Source: Acidimicrobiia bacterium (GTDB lineage: Bacteria > Actinomycetota > Acidimicrobiia > Acidimicrobiales > Bin134). From it: a stretch of DNA of 64,000 nt. Under the pieces are notes generated by a model. It did not search any database. It saw only the letters and a list, made by a program, of their open reading frames with translations, and was not told where the DNA came from. The position numbers and the translations under genes were made by a program. Positions 52,054 to 62,936 of this stretch are shown here, piece after piece. The stretch covers positions 23,212-87,211 of the forward strand of contig JAJDYE010000009.1 of NCBI GenBank assembly GCA_022822905.1, written 5' to 3'. Position 1 is the stretch's first letter, and the number at the start of each line of letters is the position of its first letter.

Positions 52054-53292
52054 TCAGCCGGCGATGTCGAGGTGGCGGAGGCGGCCGCGGGTGAGCTGGC
52101 TGGCCAGGTAGGCAGCCACCGCGATGGCGGTGATGGCCAGAACCCAGCGAATGCCGATGACGCTGGCTATCCCTCCTTGCACCAGGATGCTGAGTGGCGC
52201 GGCCAGGCCGAAGAGCATCATCCACAAGCTCATAACCCGGCCCCGGTAGGTGTCGTCGCACAGGCTTTGGAGCGCGCTGGTGAGGGTGGGCATGGTGACC
52301 ATGAAGGCCAGGCCCACCCCGCCCATTGCCAACACGCCCAGCGCGAAGGTGGGCACCACGGCCAGCAACATGGTGAACACAGCCACCGCACTGATGCCGA
52401 TGGTGGTGAGACGGCTGTAGAGCGTTCCTCGGTCGAACTGGAGCAGCAGCACCGCGCCGATGAGCGATCCAATACCGAATGCACCCAGCAGCACGCCGAA
52501 GCCAGCGGCATCCACGCCGAAGGCGTCGTCGGCGATCACGGGGGCGAGCCATTGCGTCGGGGAGATGGCGGCGGCCAGCATGAAGCTGGCCAGCATCACC
52601 ACTCGGATACCCTCGACGCTTCTGGCGTATCGGAGTCCTGACAGGAAATCGGCGAGGAAGCTGTGGCTCGACGACGCCCCGGGCGGGGGCCGGGGCGGCA
52701 ACAGGCTCAGCCCGACAACGAGCACGGTAAAGCTGGCCGCGTTGAACCAAAATGCCGCGGCTGGCCCCCAGAACTGGATGAGCCATCCGCCCAGCATGGG
52801 GCCCACCGCCCGGGAGATGTTCCACTGGGTGGAGTTCAAGAAGATGGCGTTGCGCATGGCCCCGCTCGGCACCAGCTCCACCACGATGGCCTGCTGCACC
52901 GGTGCCCCTACCGATGCGGTGGCACCCCCGCCGATGGAGAAGGCCACTAGCACCCAGAATGTTTCGGCGTCGATCTGGACCACCCAGGCCAACGCCACTG
53001 CCACCACCATCTGGCCCACCACCGTGGCCAAGAACAGGCGGGTGCGGCTGTAGCGGTCGGCCAGCGATCCCCCGAACGGGCTCATCACCAACAGGGGAAT
53101 CAATCCGGCGGTGGCCGCCACCGTTACCTTCCAGGGGTCGTCGGTGATGTCCTCCACTAACCAGCCGATGGCGGCCAGGTACATCATCGACCCGATGTTG
53201 GATACAACGCTGGTGGTCCAGTAGAGCCGATAGTCCCGATAGCCCAGCGCATGCACCGACCGTGGCACTCGCCGATCAGGACCCTCGATCAC
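52054..53292 (-). CDS. MFS transporter (enterobactin-exporter-like group)
   Basis: 412 aa from a GTG at 53292. Twelve hydrophobic helices are predictable. The N-terminus LGYRDYRLYWTTSVVSNIGSMM, the loop GGSLADRYSRTRLFLAT (MFS motif A) and QWNISRAVGPMLGGWLI are characteristic of the EntS/TIGR00900 MFS group that exports small hydrophobic molecules. It lies 58 bp downstream of the D-aminoacylase-like gene on the same strand. Substrate unknown. Confidence 0.92.
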   Translation of the reverse strand: MIEGPDRRVPRSVHALGYRDYRLYWTTSVVSNIGSMMYLAAIGWLVEDITDDPWKVTVAATAGLIPLLVMSPFGGSLADRYSRTRLFLATVVGQMVVAVALAWVVQIDAETFWVLVAFSIGGGATASVGAPVQQAIVVELVPSGAMRNAIFLNSTQWNISRAVGPMLGGWLIQFWGPAAAFWFNAASFTVLVVGLSLLPPRPPPGASSSHSFLADFLSGLRYARSVEGIRVVMLASFMLAAAISPTQWLAPVIADDAFGVDAAGFGVLLGAFGIGSLIGAVLLLQFDRGTLYSRLTTIGISAVAVFTMLLAVVPTFALGVLAMGGVGLAFMVTMPTLTSALQSLCDDTYRGRVMSLWMMLFGLAAPLSILVQGGIASVIGIRWVLAITAIAVAAYLASQLTRGRLRHLDIAG

Positions 53293-53350
53293 CCGCTCTT
53301 TCTACTCCCCTGCTCCCTGCTGGGCCGTCATCCGGCCGGTCTGGGAAAAA

Positions 53351-55075
53351 TCAGGGGCCGGCAGCGGTGACCGTGTCGGTGTCGCGCCCGGAGCGTATGA
53401 CCCGGCCGGGGCGGGCGTCGGTGAGGGCACCGGCCCGCTGGGTTTCCACCCCGTTCACCAGCACGTGCTCGATACCCTCGGCGCCACCGGTGAGCCGCCA
53501 CCCTCCTCCAGGCATGTCCCAGGCGGTGGTAACCGGGGCCTTGGTGAGGCGGGCCGGGTCGAACACCACGATGTCGGCACACCAGCCCTCGGCCAGCCGT
53601 CCTCGGCCCCGCAGGCCGTAGTGGCGGGCCGGACGGTCGGTAACCAGGTTCACTGCCTGCTCCAAACTGAGGAGTCCCCGATCCCGCACCGTGTCGCCCA
53701 CCAACGCCGAAGTGCAGCCCCAAGTCATCATCATGTCCAGATGGGCCCCGGCGTCGGAGCCGCCGGCCAGCACCCGGGGGTCGCCCAGCATCTCGGCCCG
53801 CTTCTTCCACGACTCGTCGTCATCGCCCACCACCGGGGGCCCGAATCCGGTCATCAGGTCGTCTTCCAGTGAGATATCGCACATCACATCGAAGGGCTCC
53901 TGGCCCCGCTCAGCGGCCAGGTCGCCGATTGTGCGCCCCACCAGCGCCTCCAACGAGGAGGACGACACATCCACCACCGTGGTCTCGGCCCACCGCACCC
54001 AGGTGCGGTGAGACGCCTGGGCCGCGCCTTCCACCAGCCGCTGGCGCACCTCGGGACGGGACAGGGCCTCAACCTTTGCGGCGTGGTCCAGGTGCATGAT
54101 CTCGGCCCAGTCGGGCAGGGTGTCGTAGAGCACCCCGGTAGCAAAGTTCAACCGCATCTGCATGACGTCGGGCAGCATGAGCCCCACCACAGTGGCACCC
54201 TGTTGTCGGGCGTAGTCGGCGGACCCCAGGCGGTTCTCCAGGTAGTCGTCCTCGCCGGGCCGCACGTTGAACAGGTTCCAGTTCATCGGACGATCAGCGG
54301 CCAGCACCATGGCGGTCATCAATTCGTAAGCCTCTGGAGACCACAGGTAATCGATGCTGGGAATGATCTCCAGGGTGGTGCCGGGGTAATCCCGGCAAAC
54401 CCCGGCCAGCGCCACCATCTCGGCGTCGGTGGCCGACCGAGACGGCACCGGATCGCCGTTGTGGTCGTTGTGGGCCGAAGCCCGGGTAGAGGAGAACCCC
54501 AGCCCGCCTTCGGCCAAGCTCTGGGCCAGCAGCGATTTCATGGCCTCGAGCTGCTCATCGGAGGCCGCCTCGCCCACCGCGGCCGATCCCATCGTCAGGC
54601 GGCGCACCGTGCTGTGGCCCACCAAGAACCCGGCGTTGACGCCCAGTCCGTTGCCCTCCAGGCGATCCAGCCACGATCCGAACGACGACCATCCGAAGTC
54701 CAGCCCGGCCTCCAACGACTCGGTGGGCATGCCCTCCACCCGGGCCAGCATCCGCATCACGTAGTCGGCCTCGTCGGACACCATCGGAGCGATGGTAAAG
54801 CCGCAGTTGCCCCCAATGGCGGTGGTGATTCCGTGCAGCGACGACGGCGTGAGGTGGGGGTCCCAAAGCACCTGGGCGTCGTAGTGGGTATGCACATCGA
54901 TGAATCCCGGGGCCACCGCCAACCCGTCGGCGTCGATCTCCTCGCGTCCGGGCTCGTCGGAACGGCCAATGGACACGATGCGCCCGTCTCGCACCCCGAC
55001 ATCTGCTACCCGACCCGGCGCTCCGGTGCCGTCCACCACCATTCCGCCCCGAATCAAGCAGTCCAACATCGTCAT
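53351..55075 (-). CDS. N-acyl-D-amino-acid deacylase family amidohydrolase
   Basis: 574 aa starting MTMLDCLIRGGMVVDGTGAPG. Metal site 1 is GFIDVHTHYDAQVLWDP; the GGNCGFTIAP loop (with Cys as in D-aminoacylases) and SSTRASAHNDHNGDPVPSR follow; the C-terminal GGSDAGAHLDMMMTWG holds the catalytic Asp, and ARHYGLRGRGRLAEGWCADIVVFDP is the usual end. It should hydrolyse N-acyl-D-amino acids or related amides. Divergent from the UDP-galactopyranose-mutase-like gene. Confidence 0.93.
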   Translation of the reverse strand: MTMLDCLIRGGMVVDGTGAPGRVADVGVRDGRIVSIGRSDEPGREEIDADGLAVAPGFIDVHTHYDAQVLWDPHLTPSSLHGITTAIGGNCGFTIAPMVSDEADYVMRMLARVEGMPTESLEAGLDFGWSSFGSWLDRLEGNGLGVNAGFLVGHSTVRRLTMGSAAVGEAASDEQLEAMKSLLAQSLAEGGLGFSSTRASAHNDHNGDPVPSRSATDAEMVALAGVCRDYPGTTLEIIPSIDYLWSPEAYELMTAMVLAADRPMNWNLFNVRPGEDDYLENRLGSADYARQQGATVVGLMLPDVMQMRLNFATGVLYDTLPDWAEIMHLDHAAKVEALSRPEVRQRLVEGAAQASHRTWVRWAETTVVDVSSSSLEALVGRTIGDLAAERGQEPFDVMCDISLEDDLMTGFGPPVVGDDDESWKKRAEMLGDPRVLAGGSDAGAHLDMMMTWGCTSALVGDTVRDRGLLSLEQAVNLVTDRPARHYGLRGRGRLAEGWCADIVVFDPARLTKAPVTTAWDMPGGGWRLTGGAEGIEHVLVNGVETQRAGALTDARPGRVIRSGRDTDTVTAAGP

Positions 55076-55183
55076 ACCCCTGCGCTATCGTCGTTTTCCG
55101 GGCAACTGAGCCCAACCCCCCTACCGTACCCGAGACGTCCGACTGGAGTTCCTGATGTCGCCACGCCCTTTGAGGGACATCTT

Positions 55184-56314
55184 GTGAGGCGGCGAATCGG
55201 TGTCGTGGGGGCCGGGTGGACCGGAGCCGTGGCCGGCCGCCTGCTCACCGATGCGGGCTTTGCGGTGGAGGTTCTGGAAAAGACCAGCGTGGTGGGGGGG
55301 CATTCTCGGGCCGAGACCATGAACGGGGTGGTGTACGAGCCCAACGGGGCCCACATCTTCCACACCGACAATGAGGCGGTAAACCAGTTCGTGAACTCCC
55401 ACGGGCTCACGCGGCCCTACGACCACAAGGTGCTCACCGAGGTGTTCCTGTCGCCCGACGATGACGAGGGCCACTTGTTGTCCTGGCCGCCCCAGGTGGA
55501 GGAGCTCAAAGATCTGCCAGTGTGGCCGACGGTGGAGCGGGAGCTGGCCTCCCTTCCCTCCCAGCCCACTGGCGACAATTTCGAGGACTATGTGGTGTCG
55601 ATGATGGGCCGCACCTTGTACGACCTGTTCATCCGCGACTACACCGCCAAGCAGTGGGGCCGCCCGGCCACCGAGCTGTCGGCCCGCTTCGCCCCCAAGC
55701 GGGTGGAGCTACGCCGCGACGGCCACCGGGGGCTGTTTCGGGACCGCTGGCAATACTTCCCGCCCAACGGGATCAACGAGGTGATCGAGTCGGTGCTGTC
55801 CACCGTGTCCGTCACGCTCGACAGCGAGATCACCGTGGACGATGCCCACCGCCTGGGCCAGGACTATGAAGCGGTGATCATCACCGCTGCACTGGACGAC
55901 TTCGCCCGCTGCCCCGGCGAGCTGGAGTGGCGGGGCATCGAGATGCGGTCGCGTTTTGAACCGACAGACGACCCCGGCGGCGTGCTTACCCCCGCTTATG
56001 TCACCAACCGCCCGTCGACCCGAGTTCTCTACACCCGCACGGTGGAGACCAAGCACGCCACCGGGCAGCAAATCGATGGCACCGTCGTCAGCGAGGAGAT
56101 GCCGGGGGCGCCTCGACGCCACTACCCGGTGCTGACCGCCGACGGCGCCAACGAGCGCCGCAACGCCGAGCTCGCCGAGAAGATCGCCGAGCACTTCGAC
56201 ATCCCGGTGTACTTCGCCGGACGGCTGGCCACCTACCGCTACATCAACCAGGACGAGGCCATCGCCGACGCCATGGCCGTGGCCCACCGAGTGGCCGCCG
56301 AGCTGGGGGGATAG
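55184..56314 (+). CDS. UDP-galactopyranose mutase-like flavoprotein
   Basis: 376 aa from a GTG at 55184 after GAGGGA; the long open frame before it is antisense to the deacylase. Features are RRIGVVGAGWTGAVAGRLL (FAD GxGxxG), VVGGHSRAET, PNGAHIFHTDN, MMGRTLYDLFIRDYTAKQWGRPATEL and the C-terminal PVYFAGRLATYRYINQDEAIADAM. KQWG and GAHIFHT motifs are diagnostic of Glf. The enzyme interconverts UDP-galactopyranose and -furanose for cell-wall galactans. It is followed after 6 bp by the oxoprolinase gene, an unexpected pairing. Confidence 0.88.
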   Translation: MRRRIGVVGAGWTGAVAGRLLTDAGFAVEVLEKTSVVGGHSRAETMNGVVYEPNGAHIFHTDNEAVNQFVNSHGLTRPYDHKVLTEVFLSPDDDEGHLLSWPPQVEELKDLPVWPTVERELASLPSQPTGDNFEDYVVSMMGRTLYDLFIRDYTAKQWGRPATELSARFAPKRVELRRDGHRGLFRDRWQYFPPNGINEVIESVLSTVSVTLDSEITVDDAHRLGQDYEAVIITAALDDFARCPGELEWRGIEMRSRFEPTDDPGGVLTPAYVTNRPSTRVLYTRTVETKHATGQQIDGTVVSEEMPGAPRRHYPVLTADGANERRNAELAEKIAEHFDIPVYFAGRLATYRYINQDEAIADAMAVAHRVAAELGG

Positions 56315-56320
56315 CCGGTC

Positions 56321-59300
56321 ATGGCCGACGCGATGCCTAAGGGTTGGAGTTTCTGGATCGACCGGGGAGGCACGTTCACCGACGTCGTGGCCCGAACACC
56401 CGATGGCGACGTCACCACCGTCAAGCTGCTGTCGGAGAGCCCCCGATACCGCGACGCCGCCATCGAAGCCATCCGGACCCTGCTGGGGCTGAGCGCCGAC
56501 GAGCCGATCCCGTCGGACCAAGTGGCCGAGGTGAAGATGGGCACCACCGTGGCCACCAATGCCCTGCTCGAGCGCCAGGGCGAGCCCACCGTGCTGGTCA
56601 CAACCCGGGGCTTCGCCGACGCCCTCCGCATCGGCTACCAGACTCGGCCCGACCTCTTTGCCCTCGACATCGTGCTGCCCGACATGTTGTACAGCCAGGT
56701 AATAACGGTGGACGAACGAGTGCGGGCCGACGGCACCGTCGAGCGATCACTGGATGAGGACGACGCCCGACAGCAGCTGGCCGCGGCCCACCGGGCTGGA
56801 TTGCGGTCGGCGGCCATCGTGCTGGTACACGGCTATCGCTATCCCGACCACGAAGCCCGTCTGGCCGAGATCGCCGCCGAGGCGGGGTTCGAGCATGTCT
56901 CAGCCAGCTATCAGGTGAACCCACTCATCCGCCTGGTGCCCCGGGGAGACACCACCGTGGCCGACGCCTATCTCACCCCGGTGCTGCGCCGTCACATCCA
57001 AACGGTGGAAGACCAGATCGACACGTCGCTCTTCTTCATGCAGTCCAACGGCGGTCTAGCCCACCCCGACCACTTCCGGGGCAAGGACGCGCTGTTGTCC
57101 GGCCCGGCCGGCGGGGTGGTGGGAATGGCCCGCACCGGTGAGGCTGCCGGCCACCACCGCCTGATCGGGTTCGACATGGGCGGCACATCCACCGACGTAT
57201 CCCACTACGACGGCCGCTTCGAGCGCACTACCGATGCGGTCGTCGCCGGGGTCAGGGTGCGAGCGCCGATGATCTTGATCCACACCGTGGCCGCCGGGGG
57301 CGGCTCGATCCTGTCGTTCGACGGAAGCCGATTCCGGGTGGGTCCCGACTCGGCCGGCGCCGAACCCGGCCCGGCCTGCTACGGCAACGGCGGTCCGCTC
57401 ACCGTGACCGACGCCAATGTCGTTCTCGGCCGCTTGCACCCCGACCACTTTCCGGCAGTGTTCGGCCCTCGCGGCGACCAGCCACTCGATGCCGCCGCGG
57501 CCCGGACCGCCTTCGCCGAATTGGCTGCGGCCATCACCCAGGCCACCGGACAATCGTGGACCCCAGAGAGGGCTGCTGAGGGGTTCTTGGATGTGGCGGT
57601 GCAGAACATGGCCAATGCCATCAAGACCATCTCGGTGCAGCAGGGCCATGATGTGAGCGCTTACACCTTGGCCTGCTTCGGTGGCGCTGGCGGCCAGCAC
57701 GCCTGTCGGGTGGCCGACGAACTGGGCATGTCCACCGTGTTGATCCACCCCCACGCCGGAGTGCTCTCGGCGCTGGGCATCGGCCTGGCCGACGTGCGCT
57801 CGGTAACCGAGCGAGCGGTGGGCCAAACCCTCAACGAGAAGCTGCTGGGCGCCATCGCCACCGACATCGGGGAGCTGGCCGCAGCGGCCTACACCGAGGT
57901 GGCCGCCGACCTGCCCCACTCCCACATTCACATTGAAGCCAGCTATTTCTTGCGATACGAGGGATCTGACACCGCACTCGAAGTGGCTGCCGACGACTAC
58001 CGGCCGGTGGTGACAGCTTTCGAAAACCTCCACCAGACCCGCTTCGGATTCGCCTCCCCAGAGACGCCGATCGTGCTGGAGTCGATCCAAGTGGAGGCCA
58101 TCGGCCGCAGCAGCCTGTCGGAGACCCTGGCCGAACAGCCCATCGACGGTTCATCGCCCGAACCCAGCCCCTTGGCCAACCACGAGGCCAGCTTCGAGGG
58201 ACAGGCCCATGACATCTCCTTCTTCGACCGAGCCGAGCTGGGATCGGGGACAGCCGTAGACGGCCCCGCGGTCATCGTCGACCCCCACTCCACCACGGTG
58301 GTTGAACCGGGCTGGGCCGCGGCAGTGGCCCCAAGCGGCGAACTAGTGATGCGCCGCATAGCCCCCCGCACCGGTGCAGACGTGGGCACTCATGCCGACC
58401 CGGTAATGCTGGAAATTTTCAACAACCTCTTCATGAATGTGGCTGAGCAGATGGGGGTGGCGCTGGAGAACACCGCCGCCTCGGTGAACATCAAAGAGCG
58501 ACTGGACTTCTCTTGTGCGGTGTTCGACCCCGACGGCGAGCTGATCGCCAACGCCCCCCACATGCCGGTCCACCTGGGCTCGATGGACATGGCGGTCAAG
58601 GCGATCATCGCCCGCCATCCCGAAATGGCGCCGGGCGACGCCTTCATCACCAACGCCCCCTACAACGGCGGTACCCATCTGCCCGACGTGACCGTGGTCA
58701 TGCCGGTATTCGATGCCGACGGCGATGAGATCTTGTTCTTTACCGCGTCGCGCGGCCACCACGCCGACATCGGCGGCACAGTCCCCGGCTCAGCCCCCGC
58801 CGACGCCTCGCACATCTCCGAGGAGGGCGTGCTGTTCGATGGCGACGTTCTGGCCCGGGGCGGGCGGTTCCAGGAGACAGAGATCCGAGACTTGCTCACC
58901 GGCGCGGAGTGGCCGGCCCGCAATCCCGACGTCAACATCGCCGATATCAAAGCCCAACTGGCTGCCTGCCAGAAGGGAGCCGTCTCCCTGGGTGAGGTGA
59001 TCGACTACTACAGCTTGGAGACGGTGCATGCGTACATGGACCACGTGAGGGCCAACGCCGCCGACTCGGTCCGCCGCCTGATCGATCGCCTGGAAGACGC
59101 CTCGTTTACCGTTGCGTTCGACGACGGCTCCCGAGTGTCGGTGACGTTTCGCATCAATCGCGGCCAACGGAGGCTCACCGTCGATTTCACCGGAACCAGC
59201 GACCAGCACCCGGGGAACTTCAACGCCCCCCACCCGGTGTGTCGGGCCGCGGTGCTCTACGTGCTGCGCTGTCTGGTTGACGACAACATCCCGCTCAACA

Positions 59301-59929
59301 GCGGCTGTCTGGAACCGGTTGAGTTGATTATGCCGTCGCCCAGCATGATCAGCCCCGTTGAGCCCGCCGCAGTGTTCGCCGGGAATGTGGAGACCTCTCA
59401 GCACATCGTGGACACCCTGTTCGGTGCAGTGGGCACGGTGGCCGCCTCTCAGGGGACGATGAACAACGTGGTGTGGGGCAACCAGCGACACCAGTACTAC
59501 GAGACGGTGTGCGGCGGAGCGGGGGCCACCGCCCGGCGGGACGGCTGCGACGCAGTACACACCGGGATGACCAACGCCCGTCTCACCGACCCCGAGGTGC
59601 TGGAGCAGCGCCACCCGGTGGTGGTGGAGGACTTCTCCATCCGACAGGGCAGCGGCGGCGAGGGCCTCCACCGGGGCGGCGACGGGGTGGTGCGGCGCAC
59701 TCGGTTCGAAGAGGCCATGAGCCTCAACGTGCTGTCGTCCCGGCGGGACGTCGCCCCCTACGGCATCGAGGGCGGCTTGCCCGGCGCCGTCGGGATCAAC
59801 CGCATACTGAGGTCTGACGGCACCGTTGAAACCCATCCCGGCGTTTTCCGCACCGAGGTTGAGCCCGGCGACCGTTTCGAAGTGTCCACCCCCGGCGGCG
59901 GAGGCTACGGACCGCCCGAGGATCGCTGA
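56321..59929 (+). CDS. Fused hydantoinase A/B (5-oxoprolinase-like)
   Basis: 1202 aa. HyuA half (about 1-690): [16 protein letters not shown] nucleotide-binding start, [63 protein letters not shown] and [19 protein letters not shown] (actin-like ATPase motifs). HyuB half (about 700-1202): [74 protein letters not shown] and GNVETSQ. Fusion and length match ATP-dependent 5-oxoprolinase (5-oxoproline to glutamate); other hydantoin-like substrates are possible. Its end overlaps the convergent 2Fe-2S gene by 25 bp. Confidence 0.93.
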   Translation: MADAMPKGWSFWIDRGGTFTDVVARTPDGDVTTVKLLSESPRYRDAAIEAIRTLLGLSADEPIPSDQVAEVKMGTTVATNALLERQGEPTVLVTTRGFADALRIGYQTRPDLFALDIVLPDMLYSQVITVDERVRADGTVERSLDEDDARQQLAAAHRAGLRSAAIVLVHGYRYPDHEARLAEIAAEAGFEHVSASYQVNPLIRLVPRGDTTVADAYLTPVLRRHIQTVEDQIDTSLFFMQSNGGLAHPDHFRGKDALLSGPAGGVVGMARTGEAAGHHRLIGFDMGGTSTDVSHYDGRFERTTDAVVAGVRVRAPMILIHTVAAGGGSILSFDGSRFRVGPDSAGAEPGPACYGNGGPLTVTDANVVLGRLHPDHFPAVFGPRGDQPLDAAAARTAFAELAAAITQATGQSWTPERAAEGFLDVAVQNMANAIKTISVQQGHDVSAYTLACFGGAGGQHACRVADELGMSTVLIHPHAGVLSALGIGLADVRSVTERAVGQTLNEKLLGAIATDIGELAAAAYTEVAADLPHSHIHIEASYFLRYEGSDTALEVAADDYRPVVTAFENLHQTRFGFASPETPIVLESIQVEAIGRSSLSETLAEQPIDGSSPEPSPLANHEASFEGQAHDISFFDRAELGSGTAVDGPAVIVDPHSTTVVEPGWAAAVAPSGELVMRRIAPRTGADVGTHADPVMLEIFNNLFMNVAEQMGVALENTAASVNIKERLDFSCAVFDPDGELIANAPHMPVHLGSMDMAVKAIIARHPEMAPGDAFITNAPYNGGTHLPDVTVVMPVFDADGDEILFFTASRGHHADIGGTVPGSAPADASHISEEGVLFDGDVLARGGRFQETEIRDLLTGAEWPARNPDVNIADIKAQLAACQKGAVSLGEVIDYYSLETVHAYMDHVRANAADSVRRLIDRLEDASFTVAFDDGSRVSVTFRINRGQRRLTVDFTGTSDQHPGNFNAPHPVCRAAVLYVLRCLVDDNIPLNSGCLEPVELIMPSPSMISPVEPAAVFAGNVETSQHIVDTLFGAVGTVAASQGTMNNVVWGNQRHQYYETVCGGAGATARRDGCDAVHTGMTNARLTDPEVLEQRHPVVVEDFSIRQGSGGEGLHRGGDGVVRRTRFEEAMSLNVLSSRRDVAPYGIEGGLPGAVGINRILRSDGTVETHPGVFRTEVEPGDRFEVSTPGGGGYGPPEDR

Positions 59930-60414
59930 GCGGCCAGGCGTACGCCCTCGACGATGCTGGTGTAGCCGGTGCAGCGGCACAAGGTGCCGGACAGGAACTC
60001 CCTGATCTCGGCGTCGGTCGGTTCGTCGGCACCGGCCGGGCGATCGGCCAGCCAGGCCGCGGTGGACATGACGATGCCCGGCGTGCAGAAGCCGCACTGG
60101 AAGCTCATGGCATCGGCGAACGCCTGCTGGACCGGCCCCAACACCGGGTTGCCCGGATCGGACGCATCTACCAACCCCTCGATGGTGGTCACCTCGCAAC
60201 CTTCGGACTGCACCGCCAGCATGAGACACGACCGCACGGCGGCACCGTCCACCAGCACGGTGCAGGTGCCGCATACCCCGTGCTCGCACCCCAGGTGGGT
60301 GCCGGTCAACCCGCACTGGCGGCGCAGGAAGTCGGCCAGCGTGGTGCGGGTCTCAGCCTCGGCGGCGTAATCCACCCCGTTGGCCTGGAGTTGAACGGTC
60401 CGTGTAGGGCTCAT
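59905..60414 (-). CDS. 2Fe-2S small subunit of a molybdenum hydroxylase
   Basis: 169 aa starting [16 protein letters not shown]. Plant-ferredoxin cluster CEHGVCGTC...C and the C-terminal cluster CGFCTPG...CRCTGY give all eight cysteines for two 2Fe-2S centres. It normally pairs with a MoCo large subunit and a FAD subunit; neither is adjacent. The two large subunits in the window (21111-23357 and 45329-47590) are the nearest candidates. Gene lies 68 bp after the SDR on the same strand. Confidence 0.95.
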   Translation of the reverse strand: MSPTRTVQLQANGVDYAAEAETRTTLADFLRRQCGLTGTHLGCEHGVCGTCTVLVDGAAVRSCLMLAVQSEGCEVTTIEGLVDASDPGNPVLGPVQQAFADAMSFQCGFCTPGIVMSTAAWLADRPAGADEPTDAEIREFLSGTLCRCTGYTSIVEGVRLAAQRSSGGP

Positions 60415-60482
60415 CGACGCTGATTACCAGGTGCTAGCCGATGGACGTTCATTTGGCAGACCGAATTCCGGGGCACCTTCAG

Positions 60483-61283
60483 CTACCAGGTAATGCTCTG
60501 GCCCGCGTTGGCCCGCAGGATCTGGCCGGTCACATAGCGGGAGGCGTCGGAGGCCAAGAACCAGATGAGATTGGCCTGGTCAGAGGCATCGCAAACTTCG
60601 CCCAGCGGGGATCGATCCCGCATCAGCTTGAGGTAGCTGTCCATCTCGGCAGGATCCACCTGGCCCTCGGCGTCCCGCAAATGACCGCCCACGAAGTTGG
60701 TGAGGGTAAAGCCAGGAGCGATGGTGTTGACCCGCACGCCGATGGGTCCGGCCTCCACCGCCAGCGACTGGGTGAGCATGGCCACCGCCGCCTTTGTGGC
60801 CGCATACACCGAAAGGCCTCCCACCGGCGTATTGATGGCCGTGGCCGACACGTTGATGATCGAACCCGTCCCTTGAGGACCCATGACCCGCATGGCCGCC
60901 TGACAGCCGAAAAACACCCCTTTGAAGTTGATGGCCAGAACCCGGTCGAGCTCGGCCTCGGTCACGTCCACCACGTCGCCGTAGCTGCCCACCCCGGCCA
61001 CGTTGGCCATCACATCCAGCCGGCCGAACTCGTCTGTTGCCGCAGCCACCAACGCGCCCACCTGATCCGACTGCGTAGTGTCGGTTGCCCGGAACACCGC
61101 CCGTCCACCCCCATCCACGATGCGGTCACGGGTGCGGTCAGCCCCGTCGCCGTCGATGTCGCCCAGCACCACCGCTGCCCCGGCTGCGGCCAGTGTCTCC
61201 GCCGCAGCCTCACCGATCCCGCTGGCCGCCCCGGTGACGCATGCCACCCGCCCGCTCAAGTCAAAGACTCCGAGCCCGTCCAT
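60483..61283 (-). CDS. Short-chain dehydrogenase/reductase
   Basis: 266 aa from the ATG at 61283 (MDGLGVFDLSGRVACVTGAASGIG); the longer open frame overlaps the divergent PAC2 gene. Classical SDR motifs: TGAASGIG, DIDGDGAD after beta2 (NAD-type acidic residue), NVAGVG, the Ser in INVSATA and YAATK. It probably shares a transcript with the 2Fe-2S subunit gene downstream. Substrate unknown. Confidence 0.92.
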   Translation of the reverse strand: MDGLGVFDLSGRVACVTGAASGIGEAAAETLAAAGAAVVLGDIDGDGADRTRDRIVDGGGRAVFRATDTTQSDQVGALVAAATDEFGRLDVMANVAGVGSYGDVVDVTEAELDRVLAINFKGVFFGCQAAMRVMGPQGTGSIINVSATAINTPVGGLSVYAATKAAVAMLTQSLAVEAGPIGVRVNTIAPGFTLTNFVGGHLRDAEGQVDPAEMDSYLKLMRDRSPLGEVCDASDQANLIWFLASDASRYVTGQILRANAGQSITW

Positions 61284-61347
61284 TTGTCCAGTCTGGCTCA
61301 CCGCTATTCGGCTTGCCCCACCGCCGCGCCGGTGCGAGTCTTGGGCC

Positions 61348-62205
61348 ATGGCGGTGGAGCTGGAATGGCTGGTGGACCAACCCACCCAATCCAACCCGGT
61401 AATGGTGGTGGCTCTAGAGGGTCTATTCGACGCGGCCGACGCAGCCACCACCGCAGTGCGCTTGATGAAGGAAAGCGCCAACGGCGTCGAGCCGCTGGCC
61501 CGCATTGATCCCGAGAAGTTCTTTAACTTCCAGGATCGCCGCCCCGAGGTCCGCCTAGACGACAACGGCCGGCGAGTCATCGACTGGCCGATCACCGAGG
61601 TGCATGCGGTGGAGCGTTACGGCGCCAAGCATCCCTTGGTAGTGGTGGACGGGGTGGAGCCCCACCTGCGGTGGCGGACCTTTGCCGACTACTTGGTGGA
61701 GGTGGCCACCGAGTGCCGGGCTGGGCTGGTAGTGACCCTGGGCGCCATGGTCGGCCTGGCCCCCCACACTCGGCCGCTGGGGGTGGTGGGCAGCTCCACC
61801 AACGCCGAGCTGGCCCGCATGTTCGGGTTGGGCCGCCCCACCTACGAGGGCCCCACCGGACTGGTGGGCGCGCTCCACGACGCCTTGGACCGGGCTCAAA
61901 TACCGGTCATCTCCCTGCGCGTGTCAGTGCCCCACTATGTGCCCGGACCGCCCAACCCCGAGGCCACCCGATCATTGCTCAAGCGGTTCGAGCTGATCAC
62001 CGGCATCATCACCGACCATGCCGAGCTCGACGAGGCCGCAGCCGCATGGCGGGAGCGAGTGGACTCTGCGGTCGCGGGGGACGACGACCTCAAGGACTAC
62101 GTCGCCCAACTCGAACGGCAGATCGACGAGGCCGACGACCTCCTCCCCACAGGAGACGACCTCGCCACCCAATTCGAGGCTTTCCTCCGCGACCCCTGGA
62201 AGTAG
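61348..62205 (+). CDS. PAC2 family protein
   Basis: 285 aa from the ATG at 61348 (MAVELEWLVDQPTQSNPVMVVALEGLFDAADAA). PAC2 features are WPITEVHAVERYGAKHPLVVVDGVEPHLRWRTFADYLVE, LVVTLGAMVGLAPHTRPLGVVGSS and ISLRVSVPHYVPGPPNPEATRSLLKRFELITG. Actinobacterial PAC2 proteins are related to proteasome assembly chaperones; their role is open. The last 50 bp recur at 62937-62987, beyond an inserted membrane-protein gene. Confidence 0.9.
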   Translation: MAVELEWLVDQPTQSNPVMVVALEGLFDAADAATTAVRLMKESANGVEPLARIDPEKFFNFQDRRPEVRLDDNGRRVIDWPITEVHAVERYGAKHPLVVVDGVEPHLRWRTFADYLVEVATECRAGLVVTLGAMVGLAPHTRPLGVVGSSTNAELARMFGLGRPTYEGPTGLVGALHDALDRAQIPVISLRVSVPHYVPGPPNPEATRSLLKRFELITGIITDHAELDEAAAAWRERVDSAVAGDDDLKDYVAQLERQIDEADDLLPTGDDLATQFEAFLRDPWK

Positions 62206-62342
62206 ACGCCGACCAGAGCCAGCAGGGGCCAAGACCCAACGCACGCTCAGCAGCAATCTGCGAACGATGGAGCAAGCGCCCAACCCGTCAACACATCTGA
62301 CCGCAGGGAAACCCCACGGGATTTCATTAGGTAGCCCAAAAT

Positions 62343-62855
62343 CTATCGCCGCCCCATAACGCGAAAAAGCAGGGCCGCGAATAATCCAACAAGTACGGCC
62401 ATGATTGATCCGCCGAAACGGGGATCGTCGGGGTATCGCCGCCCCATAAAGCGATGAAACACATCTAACACTGCCAGAGGGGCGACAAAAATCAGCGGTA
62501 GCATAAGCCAGATCGGTAGCGGGAGATAGTAAGCGGCTAGGAATATTCCCCCAATAATGCCGACATTTGCGACAAGATTCACGGCATCGGGCCCGTCCTT
62601 GACGAATCGGCCGTATCGGGGATCGTCGGGGTATCGCCGCCTCATGACGCGAAGAAACGCACCAAAGGCTGCAAACATGACGCTGAGCATTAGCAGGCCC
62701 CTAAGCCAGGTCGGTAGCGGGAGAAGGTCGAGGAGGGGTTGAACGCCAAAGACAACGCCTGCTCCAATGCCGATCCACGCGACAAGGGGAGATCGCCCGC
62801 GTGGCCGCTGGGGGTTGCGGGGCTTGGCAGTCTCCGGTGTCTGGGCTGAAACCAT
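62343..62855 (-). CDS. Small membrane protein with internal RRYPDDPR repeats
   Basis: 170 aa starting MVSAQTPETAKPRNPQRPRG. Four hydrophobic segments alternate with a repeated cytoplasmic-type motif: FLRVMRRRYPDDPRYG, FHRFMGRRYPDDPRFG and a final FRVMGRR that runs into the stop. So the protein is two and a half copies of one ~65-residue unit (two helices plus RRYPDDPR), with the third copy cut off. No known family recognised. It is the only gene in the segment bracketed by the duplicated PAC2 3' end, and AT content is higher than around it. Confidence 0.75.
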   Translation of the reverse strand: MVSAQTPETAKPRNPQRPRGRSPLVAWIGIGAGVVFGVQPLLDLLPLPTWLRGLLMLSVMFAAFGAFLRVMRRRYPDDPRYGRFVKDGPDAVNLVANVGIIGGIFLAAYYLPLPIWLMLPLIFVAPLAVLDVFHRFMGRRYPDDPRFGGSIMAVLVGLFAALLFRVMGRR

Positions 62856-62936
62856 GCCGTCAGGGTAACCGCTTGCTGTGAAGCGCTAACCACCAGCATG
62901 TCGGCGACGAAAAGCTGAACCCCCACCCCCACCGGC

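Noticed and set aside
54008..55183. Long plus-strand open frame joined to the galactopyranose-mutase-like gene
   Set aside because: It mirrors the deacylase gene on the minus strand; high GC keeps many antisense frames open.
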